DNA of 17,775 nt, taken from contig JAZMZG010000020.1 of assembly GCA_045585835.1 (NCBI GenBank), positions 1-17,775 on the forward strand, written 5' to 3'. Positions 6,718-12,989 of this stretch are shown here, piece after piece. The translations under genes were made by a program, and so were the position numbers. The notes below the pieces were generated by a model. It was given only the letters and a program-made list of their open reading frames with translations. It made no database searches and was not told the DNA's origin. This DNA is from CALCTE01 sp045585835 (lineage in GTDB: Bacteria; Bacillota; Clostridia; Oscillospirales; CAG-272). How positions within the stretch are numbered: the stretch's first letter is position 1; every line of letters begins with the position of its first letter.

Positions 6718-7857
6718 ATGTTCGAAAAGACAAAAAAATTTTGCGATTCGTTTTTAGACAAAGGCGTTCCCGGGTTTGACCTTGCGGTATACAGAAGCGG
6801 CGAGTGTATACTCCGCTACACACGTGGATACCGCGATATCGAAAACAAGGTCAAAATGCGCGGTGACGAAAGATATAACATTTATTCCGCCTCGAAATTC
6901 ATCACCTGTACTGCGGCTTTGCAGTTATGGGAAAAGGGTAAGTTTTCTCTTGATGACAAGCTCTCTGCGTATATGCCCGAATTCGAAAATATGACCGTCA
7001 AAACGGAAGACGGCGGCGTAAGGCCTGCGCAAAATCCGATACTTATAAAGCATTTATTCGAAATGACGGCAGGCTTTAACTACGACGTTACTTTGCCGCA
7101 AATAATAAAATGCCGAGAAGAAACAAGCGGAAGATGTCCGACACGCGAATTGATGAAATATTTGGCTAAAGAGCCCTTATCGTTCGAGCCGGGCGACAGA
7201 TGGGCGTACAGTCTTTGCCACGACGTATTAGCGGCTTTGGTTGAAGTCATATCGGGAGAAAAATTTGAAGCGTACGTTAAGAAAAACGTCTTTGACGTTG
7301 TCGGTATGACAAATTCGACCTTTATGCTCCCCGAAGAAGAGCTCGATACGATAACAGAGCAATATATCTTCCGAAATAACGTCACCGAAAAGATAAATAA
7401 GCGTATTCAAGGCTACAAACTCGGTACGGAATTTGCTTCGGGCGGTGCAGGCTGTATCTCGACCGTCGACGATTACGTTAAGTTTTTGGAGGGTATTCGT
7501 ACAGCAAAGCTTTTAAAGCCCGAAACCGTAAAGCTTATGACGACGGACAGACTTTCAGAGCATCAAAGACGCACGTATACAAAGCCCGATTACGGTTGGG
7601 GTCTCGGCGTAAGATGCCACAAGGAAAACGGAAAGTATATCGACTACGGCTGGGGCGGCGCGGCGTGTGCGTATTTGGCGGTCGATCCCGTAAACGAAAT
7701 AACAGTGTATTTCGGCTGTCATCTGCTAGGCTCACCCATACAGGGAATGCGCTCGATGATATACAACTTCATAAATGCAGAGCTTTTCGATGAAAACGAA
7801 TTCGAAAATATAGAAAAAGAATTAAAACAGCTGCATAATTATAATTTTACCTATTGA
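6718..7857 (+). CDS. Serine hydrolase of the beta-lactamase / penicillin-binding-protein-like family
   Basis: This 379-residue protein has the class C beta-lactamase-like fold signatures. S57-A-S-K60 is the SxxK nucleophile/base motif. Y164-S-L lies where the YxN tyrosine is expected. DYGWGGAA near the C-terminus corresponds to the HxG/KTG strand, with Trp in place of His or Lys. No signal peptide is visible, so it is likely cytoplasmic. That fits the esterase, D-aminopeptidase or amidase members of this family better than a secreted antibiotic-degrading enzyme. The start is supported by AAAGGTGG 6 nt before ATG. It is a single-gene unit, and its stop codon lies inside the -35 box of the next promoter. 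No resistance role should be inferred; substrate unknown. Confidence 0.85.
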   Translation: MFEKTKKFCDSFLDKGVPGFDLAVYRSGECILRYTRGYRDIENKVKMRGDERYNIYSASKFITCTAALQLWEKGKFSLDDKLSAYMPEFENMTVKTEDGGVRPAQNPILIKHLFEMTAGFNYDVTLPQIIKCREETSGRCPTRELMKYLAKEPLSFEPGDRWAYSLCHDVLAALVEVISGEKFEAYVKKNVFDVVGMTNSTFMLPEEELDTITEQYIFRNNVTEKINKRIQGYKLGTEFASGGAGCISTVDDYVKFLEGIRTAKLLKPETVKLMTTDRLSEHQRRTYTKPDYGWGLGVRCHKENGKYIDYGWGGAACAYLAVDPVNEITVYFGCHLLGSPIQGMRSMIYNFINAELFDENEFENIEKELKQLHNYNFTY

Positions 7858-7882
7858 CTTTTGTAAAAAATTGTAGTATTAT
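7854..7882 (+). promoter_or_regulatory. Promoter of the glycine riboswitch / symporter transcript
   Basis: TTGACT (7854-7859), a 17-nt spacer, then TATTAT (7877-7882). The -35 overlaps the TGA stop of the previous gene. The start near 7889 leaves a leader of about 300 nt before the GTG start. Confidence 0.7.
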
Positions 7883-7903
7883 GTCCGTGTTAAACTGAAT
7901 AAA

Positions 7904-8075
7904 GCTAAATGAAATCAGCAGGAGATTAGGCTTTTCGCCTTTCCAAAGGGGTTATACTCTCGGGTGTCCGTGTGACGAAGACTGCTGACGGATAGCAATC
8001 TGGAGAAGTCCGCTTTATGCGGATGCCGAAGGGGCAAATGGTAACGCCACAATCTCTCAGGCAAAAGGACAGATT
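7904..8075 (+). promoter_or_regulatory. Tandem glycine riboswitch
   Basis: The second aptamer is textbook. P1 is AATCTG (7997-8002) with CAGATT (8070-8075), GGAGA pairs with TCTC, and the core reads GCCGAAGGGGCAA (8025-8037), then TCTCAGGCAAAAGGACAG. The first aptamer is more compact but has all its parts: P1 TCAGCAG (7915-7921) with CTGCTGA (7982-7988), GAGA with TCTC, and core CCAAAGGGG (7943-7951). Leader GCTA (7904-7907) can pair with linker TAGC (7993-7996) to form the P0/kink-turn known for tandem glycine riboswitches. It senses glycine in the nascent RNA and controls the downstream terminator and the symporter. Linker CGGATAGC (7989-7996) also complements the terminator's 5' arm, which suggests how the switch may work. 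Confidence 0.95.
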
Positions 8076-8114
8076 TATTTCACGGAATATTTTTTGTATA
8101 CCGTCTTCTCTTTT

Positions 8115-8150
8115 CACCGCTATCCGATAAGATAGCGGTGTTTTTGTTTT
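8115..8150 (+). terminator. Riboswitch-controlled intrinsic terminator
   Basis: CACCGCTATC (8115-8124), loop CGATAA, GATAGCGGTG (8131-8140), then TTTTTGTTTT. It lies between the glycine aptamers and the symporter RBS and is the likely expression platform. GCTATCCG (8119-8126) complements the interaptamer linker. Confidence 0.9.
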
Positions 8151-8187
8151 GTTCGGTTTGCAAATTTTTTTATAGGAGGTTCACAAA

Positions 8188-9765
8188 GTGAACGCAATCT
8201 TGCAAAAGATCGAAAGCATCAACAGCAACGTAAACGGTATCGTTTGGGGCGCATTCGGTCTGCTTTTACTCGTTGGCACGGGTGTAATTATTACCGTGCT
8301 TACAAAATTTTTCCAAGTTTCTCATATAGGTATGTGGTTTAAAAACACCCTCGGCAGTCTCTTTAACAAGGAGGTTATAAAGCACAGTAAGGAAAAGGGC
8401 TCTATATCCCCCTTCCAAGCTCTCTGTACCGCGCTTGCCGCAACGGTAGGTACGGGTAACATCGCGGGCGTTGCCGCAGCTATCGCCATCGGCGGTGCGG
8501 GTGCTGTCTTCTGGATGTGGGTTGCCGCATTCTTCGGAATGATGACAAACTACGCCGAAAACGTGCTCGGTATCTACTTCCGCCGCAAAAATGAAAACGG
8601 CGAATGGTCGGGCGGTGCAATGTACTACCTCGCAGACGGCCTCGGCGGATTTAAGTTTACCGATCATAACACTTCCGTAAGCTTCAAAAAGGCAGGAAAG
8701 GTGCTTGCAATACTTTTCTGTATCTTTACGATGCTTGCTTCCTTCGGTATCGGAAGCATGGGCCAGGTCAACAAGATCGTCACAAACGTAGCTCAAGCAT
8801 TCGACGTTTCTTCCCTCTCCTCTATCGAAGTTTTTGAAGGCGTTTCCTTATATAACATTATTCTCGGCGCAATCATTATGGCACTTACGGCACTCATCAC
8901 TCTCGGCGGTCTTAAGAGAATCGCAAGCGTTGCAGAAAAGATCGTTCCCTTTATGGTAGTGCTCTTTGTTCTCGGAAGCATTGCTATAATAGGCGTAAAC
9001 TACGCAAATATCCTTCCCGCATTCAAAGCTATCTTCGTTAACGCATTCTGCCCCGAGGCATTTGTAGGCGGCGGTATAGGTGCAGTCGTTTCAAAGGTCG
9101 TAACTCAAGGCTTTAAGAGAGGCGTTTTCTCTAACGAGGCGGGTCTTGGTTCTTCCGTAATGGTTCACTCGAACTCCAACATCAAGGAACCCGTAAAGCA
9201 GGGTATGTGGGGCATCTTTGAGGTGTTTGCGGACACTATGGTAGTCTGCACGATGACGGCTCTCGTCGTACTTACCTCCGGCGGACTTGAAGGCGGCGTA
9301 TTCAACGTAGTTACGGGTGAGATAGCCGCAGGCTATACCGACGCAACACTCGTAGGCGGTGCGTTCAACCAAGTCTTCAGCTGGGGCAATATAGGTGAGA
9401 AGTTCATCGCTATCGCTATGTTCCTCTTTGCGTTCACAACCGTTCTCGGCTGGTCGCACTACGGCTCAAAAGCTTGGGAATACCTTTTCGGCGCAAAGAC
9501 TACGGTCATTTTCCGCATTATTCACGTTATAACCGTTATCTTCGGTGCAGTTCTCACCTCCTCTTTCGCGTGGGATATTTCCGATACCTTCAACGGTCTT
9601 ATGATGATACCCAACCTTATAGGCGTTCTCGTGCTCTCTCCCCTCGTTGTCAAGATCACGAAAAACTATTTAAGGCGCTCAAAAGGCGAGCTTATCGAGC
9701 CTATGTACAATTTTGATCCCGAAGTTCAAAAAGCAGAGATCGCACGCACCCTAGACGGCGAATAA
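8188..9765 (+). CDS. Alanine/glycine:cation symporter (AgcS/AlsT, SSS-like SAF family)
   Basis: This 525-residue integral membrane transporter has about eleven hydrophobic segments. The family signatures are clear: QALCTALAATVGTGNIAGV followed by GGAGAVFWMWVAAFFGM, and later VFSNEAGLGSS, HSNSNIKEPVKQGMWG and FADTMVVCT. Members import alanine or glycine with Na+ or H+. The glycine riboswitch directly upstream points to glycine as a physiological substrate. The start is GTG at 8188, with AGGAGGT ending 7 nt upstream; this combination is strong enough that I prefer it over internal ATGs. The length is slightly above the usual 450-500 residues because of a hydrophilic C-terminal tail (about 495-525). 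It is monocistronic, ending at a strong terminator. Confidence 0.95.
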   Translation: MNAILQKIESINSNVNGIVWGAFGLLLLVGTGVIITVLTKFFQVSHIGMWFKNTLGSLFNKEVIKHSKEKGSISPFQALCTALAATVGTGNIAGVAAAIAIGGAGAVFWMWVAAFFGMMTNYAENVLGIYFRRKNENGEWSGGAMYYLADGLGGFKFTDHNTSVSFKKAGKVLAILFCIFTMLASFGIGSMGQVNKIVTNVAQAFDVSSLSSIEVFEGVSLYNIILGAIIMALTALITLGGLKRIASVAEKIVPFMVVLFVLGSIAIIGVNYANILPAFKAIFVNAFCPEAFVGGGIGAVVSKVVTQGFKRGVFSNEAGLGSSVMVHSNSNIKEPVKQGMWGIFEVFADTMVVCTMTALVVLTSGGLEGGVFNVVTGEIAAGYTDATLVGGAFNQVFSWGNIGEKFIAIAMFLFAFTTVLGWSHYGSKAWEYLFGAKTTVIFRIIHVITVIFGAVLTSSFAWDISDTFNGLMMIPNLIGVLVLSPLVVKITKNYLRRSKGELIEPMYNFDPEVQKAEIARTLDGE

Positions 9766-9770
9766 TACTA

Positions 9771-9802
9771 AATCCCGAAATTGTACAATTTCGGGATTTT
9801 TT
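9771..9802 (+). terminator. Intrinsic terminator of the symporter gene
   Basis: AAATCCCGAAATTGT (9771-9785) is followed directly by its reverse complement ACAATTTCGGGATTT (9786-9800), a 30-bp perfect palindrome with further T residues. Confidence 0.9.
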
Positions 9803-9823
9803 ACGGCAAATTTAAAAAATCAC

Positions 9824-9852
9824 TTGTCAAATAAGCCTTATTGGCGTATAAT
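9824..9852 (+). promoter_or_regulatory. Promoter of the aspartate aminotransferase operon
   Basis: TTGTCA (9824-9829), a 17-nt spacer, then TATAAT (9847-9852). It shows that the coding region must begin downstream, at the ATG at 9884. Confidence 0.8.
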
Positions 9853-9883
9853 AAAGCATATTCTATGTGAAAGGTATAATATA

Positions 9884-11146
9884 ATGAATTATTTTGATAT
9901 GGGCAAGGACGAGGCAAAAAAGCTCCTTGCAACGCTTAAAGCAGAATACGACGAAGTTAAGGCAAAAAAGCTTTCTCTCGATATGTCAAGAGGAAAGCCC
10001 TGTAACGAACAGCTTGACTTATCAAACGAGATGCTTAATATCCTTACAGCTGACGATTTTAAAAATAACAGCTACCGTAACTACGGCATTCTCGACGGTA
10101 TTCCCGAATGTAAAAAGCTCTTTGCAGAGCTTACGGGTGTAAAGGAAGAAAACGTCATAATCGGCGGCAACTCAAGCCTTAATATGATGTACGACACGCT
10201 TGCAAGATGTATGCTTTACGGCTTTGCGGGCGGAAAACCCTGGTGCCGCGAAGAAAAGGTTAAATTCCTCGCGCCCGTTCCGGGATATGACAGACACTTT
10301 GCCGTTTGCGAATCCCTCGGTATTGAAATGATAAACGTTCCCATGACCGAAAGCGGTCCCGATATGGACGTAGTCGAAGCTCTCGTGGCAAATGACGAGA
10401 GCATAAAGGGTATGTGGAACGTTCCGAAGTACTCTAACCCCGACGGATACGTATATTCCGCCGAAACGGTAAAAAGACTTGCTAAAATGGAGTGCAAAGC
10501 TAAAGACTTCCTTCTTATGTGGGATAACGCATACATAGTACATAGCCTTTACGGTGCGGCTGCAGATATCCCCGAAATTCTTTCCGAGTGCGAAAAGGCG
10601 GGAAATCCCGACAGAGTTATCGAATTTGTTTCCACCTCAAAGATAAGCTTCCCCGGCGCAGGCGTTGCGGCGCTTATCTCAAGCAAGGCAAACGTAGATG
10701 CGATAAAGAAGGTGCTTACCTGCCAGACTATCGGTCACGATAAGATAAATCAGCTCCGTCACGTCAAGTATTTCGGTGATGCCGAAGGACTTGTTAAATA
10801 TATGAAAAAGCACGCAGATATTTTAAGGCCCAAGTTCGAGATAGTCGACACACTTCTTACCAAAGAGCTCGGCGCACTCGGTATCGCAACTTGGACAAAG
10901 CCCGAGGGCGGTTACTTCGTAAGCTTCTACGTTGAAAACGGCTGTGCAAAGCGCACCGTCGCACTCTGCAAAGAAGCGGGCGTCGTTTTGACGGGTGCAG
11001 GTGCCGCTTACCCCTACGGTAAGGACGAAAACGACAGCAACATAAGAATTGCTCCCTCTTTACCGCCCGTAGATGAGCTTTCCGAGGCTATAAACGTGCT
11101 CTGCCTTTGCACGAAGATCGCCGTTCTTGAAAAAATTACGGCATAA
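9884..11146 (+). CDS. PLP-dependent aspartate aminotransferase, subgroup Ic type
   Basis: This 420-residue fold-type I aminotransferase resembles the Ic subgroup of aspartate aminotransferases. Markers are LDMSRGKP near the N-terminus, YRNYGILDGIPECKKLF, IGGNSSLNMMYD (cofactor phosphate region), WNVPKYSNPDGY (the N-P-x-G region), and STSK253ISFPGAG with the Schiff-base lysine. The C-terminal NIRIAPSLPP contains the arginine expected to bind the substrate alpha-carboxylate. It should interconvert aspartate and oxaloacetate with 2-oxoglutarate/glutamate in the cytoplasm. ATG 9884 is chosen because the frame's earlier TTG lies in the promoter, and AAAGGT precedes this ATG. The CPBP protease gene follows 19 nt after the stop, so both are co-transcribed; the functional link is unclear. 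Confidence 0.88.
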   Translation: MNYFDMGKDEAKKLLATLKAEYDEVKAKKLSLDMSRGKPCNEQLDLSNEMLNILTADDFKNNSYRNYGILDGIPECKKLFAELTGVKEENVIIGGNSSLNMMYDTLARCMLYGFAGGKPWCREEKVKFLAPVPGYDRHFAVCESLGIEMINVPMTESGPDMDVVEALVANDESIKGMWNVPKYSNPDGYVYSAETVKRLAKMECKAKDFLLMWDNAYIVHSLYGAAADIPEILSECEKAGNPDRVIEFVSTSKISFPGAGVAALISSKANVDAIKKVLTCQTIGHDKINQLRHVKYFGDAEGLVKYMKKHADILRPKFEIVDTLLTKELGALGIATWTKPEGGYFVSFYVENGCAKRTVALCKEAGVVLTGAGAAYPYGKDENDSNIRIAPSLPPVDELSEAINVLCLCTKIAVLEKITA

Positions 11147-11165
11147 ATTCCAAAGGAGGTCAATA

Positions 11166-12068
11166 ATGGGAACAGGTAAAAAAATTTGGAGAACTGTTTA
11201 CCCTTTGCTTTTATACTTTGCTTGTCAAACGGTAGTTCAATATATCTATCTTTTCACAAAAGTTTTTGAATACGTAAGCGCACTTGGTACGGACGCACTC
11301 TCTTCATTTAATAATGAAGAAGAATTCCAAAAGATCATGAACTACCTTCTCGAAGCCACAACAAAAGATGCTCTCGTTTTGACGTTTATTTGCAATATGA
11401 TCACGGTCGCCGTGCTTTTGATATTCTATTTTTACGACAGAAAAAAATGGGACAGAAATAACCCTCTCAACAATAGCGCCGTGAAAAATCCTCTCCAATA
11501 TGTTTTGGGCTCATCGGTCGCCGTAGGAGCTTGTGTCGGATTTAATATAATCCTCTCGATAATCGTAGCGATCGCAACTTCAAGTCTCGGCGAAGAAATT
11601 ATGGATTCATACGATACGGTAGCAAGTGCCATAGACGCCGCTCCTATATGGATTCAGATTTTGGCGGTCGTTGTCTCTGCACCTATATGCGAGGAGCTTC
11701 TTATGAGAGGTCTTATCTACAAAAGGCTCCGCTCGTTCTCAAGACCCCTCACCTCCGCTCTCATATCAAGCGCCATATTCGGTGCGATACACGGAAACTG
11801 GGTGCAATTCGTATACGCCTTCTCCGTCGGATTTATTGCGGCGTACGTATACGAATATACGGGAAATCTCTTTGCACCGATTCTCTTCCACATGATAGCA
11901 AACGGTATATCTACCGTCGCTTCGCTTGAAACGATTTCGCCGTATTTTGATACTTTAATGCTTGGCGAAGGCTTTATAACAACTACGCTCACGCTTTGTA
12001 CGGTATGTATAATAACCGGTCTTATAGCAATGAAAATGATTGCAAAAGCAAAGCTTTCAAAAGAATAA
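11166..12068 (+). CDS. CPBP (CAAX-like) intramembrane metalloprotease
   Basis: This 300-residue protein has about eight hydrophobic segments and the conserved CPBP/ABI protease motifs: E176-E177-L-L-M-R181 (EExxxR), F205GAIH209 (FxxxH), and H242 in ILFHMIANG. These form the glutamate-based membrane active site known from Rce1-like proteases. Bacterial relatives process or protect against peptides such as bacteriocins, or act in maturation of secreted factors; nothing here identifies a substrate. Start ATG 11166 is set by a strong AAAGGAGGT a few bases upstream; it lies 19 nt after the aminotransferase stop. It shares the aminotransferase promoter and ends at its own terminator. Confidence 0.88.
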   Translation: MGTGKKIWRTVYPLLLYFACQTVVQYIYLFTKVFEYVSALGTDALSSFNNEEEFQKIMNYLLEATTKDALVLTFICNMITVAVLLIFYFYDRKKWDRNNPLNNSAVKNPLQYVLGSSVAVGACVGFNIILSIIVAIATSSLGEEIMDSYDTVASAIDAAPIWIQILAVVVSAPICEELLMRGLIYKRLRSFSRPLTSALISSAIFGAIHGNWVQFVYAFSVGFIAAYVYEYTGNLFAPILFHMIANGISTVASLETISPYFDTLMLGEGFITTTLTLCTVCIITGLIAMKMIAKAKLSKE

Positions 12069-12081
12069 CAAAAGGTTCAAG

Positions 12082-12115
12082 CACCGCCTTCAAAAAGAAG
12101 GCGGTGTTTAATTTT
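12082..12115 (+). terminator. Intrinsic terminator of the aminotransferase/CPBP operon
   Basis: CACCGCCTTC (12082-12091), loop AAAAA, GAAGGCGGTG (12097-12106), then TTTAATTTT. Confidence 0.85.
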
Positions 12116-12186
12116 GCCCACTTTCTACAAATAAACTTCGAAAAATTCAACAAAATGACGAAAATATATTTTGTGGTGTTTTAATA

Positions 12187-12215
12187 TTGACACACACAAT
12201 ATATTGTGTTAAACT
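12187..12215 (+). promoter_or_regulatory. Promoter of the nrdG-nrdD-trxB operon
   Basis: TTGACA (12187-12192), a 17-nt spacer, then TAAACT (12210-12215, 4 of 6 to consensus). The spacer is almost exactly filled by an NrdR box. The expected start is about 25 nt before the nrdG ATG. Confidence 0.7.
12194..12209. promoter_or_regulatory. NrdR box
   Basis: ACACAATATATTGTGT is a perfect 16-bp palindrome matching the known NrdR consensus (ACACWATATATWGTGT). It lies in the -35/-10 spacer upstream of a ribonucleotide reductase operon. NrdR, an ATP/dATP-sensing zinc-ribbon repressor encoded elsewhere, should repress here when dATP is high. NrdR boxes usually come in pairs; only a degenerate second copy is visible upstream. 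Confidence 0.88.
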
Positions 12216-12246
12216 TGGTATACAAACCAATTTTGGAGGAATAGCC

Positions 12247-12939
12247 ATGCATATAGGCGGACTGCAAAAAATAACGCTTCTTGACTTTCCCGGAGCAGTC
12301 GCCTGCACGGTATTTACCTCGGGGTGCAATCTGCGCTGTCCATTTTGCCACAACGCACCTTTAGTCGATACGCTTTCGGAAGATGAGCTTTTTTCGGAAG
12401 ATATTTTATTTGAGCTTCTCAAAAAAAGAAAGGGCGTTCTTGACGGAGTTGCGATAACGGGCGGCGAGCCGCTTATGCAAAAAGACATCGAAGAATTTAT
12501 TGCAAAGATAAAGGCGCTCGGCTTTAAGGTAAAGCTTGACACCAACGGCACTTACCCCGAAAAGCTAAAATCGCTTCTTGAAAAAGGGCTTCTCGATTAC
12601 GTCGCTATGGACATTAAAGCTCCTATTGAAAACTACAAGACCGTGGCGGGTACGGGCGCTTTCGGTGAAAAGGTAAAAGAAAGCATAGAGCTTCTTTTGA
12701 AATGCGATATTCCGTATGAATTTCGCACGACCGTGGTAAGCGAGCTTCATTGTGATGACGATTTTCACAAAATAGGCGAGCTTATAAAAGGAGCAAAAGC
12801 ATACTTTATACAATGCTTTAAGGATTCGGGGAACATTCTCGAAGAAGGGCTTTCCGCACCGAGCAAAGAAGCGCTTGAATCATATCTTGAAATTGCAAAA
12901 AAGTACGTGAAAAATACGAGTCTTAGAGGCATAGATTAG
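12247..12939 (+). CDS. nrdG: Anaerobic ribonucleotide reductase activating protein (radical SAM)
   Basis: This 230-residue radical SAM activase has the cluster motif C27-N-L-R-C31-P-F-C34 (CxxxCxxC), followed by ITGGEPL and LDTNG, both typical of this family. It uses a [4Fe-4S] cluster and S-adenosylmethionine to place the glycyl radical on NrdD in the cytoplasm. Length and the MHIGGLQKITLLDFPG start match the longer NrdG2-type activases rather than the roughly 155-residue E. coli type. Start ATG 12247 is set by GGAGGA with 6-nt spacing and by conservation of the N-terminal segment; the frame also continues upstream across the promoter, but that part is not coding. First gene of the operon; nrdD follows after 50 nt. 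Confidence 0.92.
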   Translation: MHIGGLQKITLLDFPGAVACTVFTSGCNLRCPFCHNAPLVDTLSEDELFSEDILFELLKKRKGVLDGVAITGGEPLMQKDIEEFIAKIKALGFKVKLDTNGTYPEKLKSLLEKGLLDYVAMDIKAPIENYKTVAGTGAFGEKVKESIELLLKCDIPYEFRTTVVSELHCDDDFHKIGELIKGAKAYFIQCFKDSGNILEEGLSAPSKEALESYLEIAKKYVKNTSLRGID

Positions 12940-12989
12940 TCCTCGACTCTTTAAATAAAAATAATATATTATCATATAAGGAGAAAGTT

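Noticed and set aside
6718..7857. Antibiotic-resistance beta-lactamase
   Set aside because: No signal peptide, the third motif has Trp instead of His/Lys, and the broad family is mostly esterases and peptidases.
9824..9883. N-terminal extension of the aspartate aminotransferase from a TTG codon
   Set aside because: This stretch is the promoter itself (TTGTCA-N17-TATAAT) and has no RBS; the conserved protein begins at 9884.
12159..12174. Second NrdR box
   Set aside because: Only 12 of 16 positions match, mostly the AT core, and the spacing to the good box (35 bp between centres) is not the usual three turns.
12961..12972. ATAATATATTAT palindrome before nrdD
   Set aside because: Simple AT-rich sequence; 10 of 16 matches to an NrdR box and no promoter elements around it.
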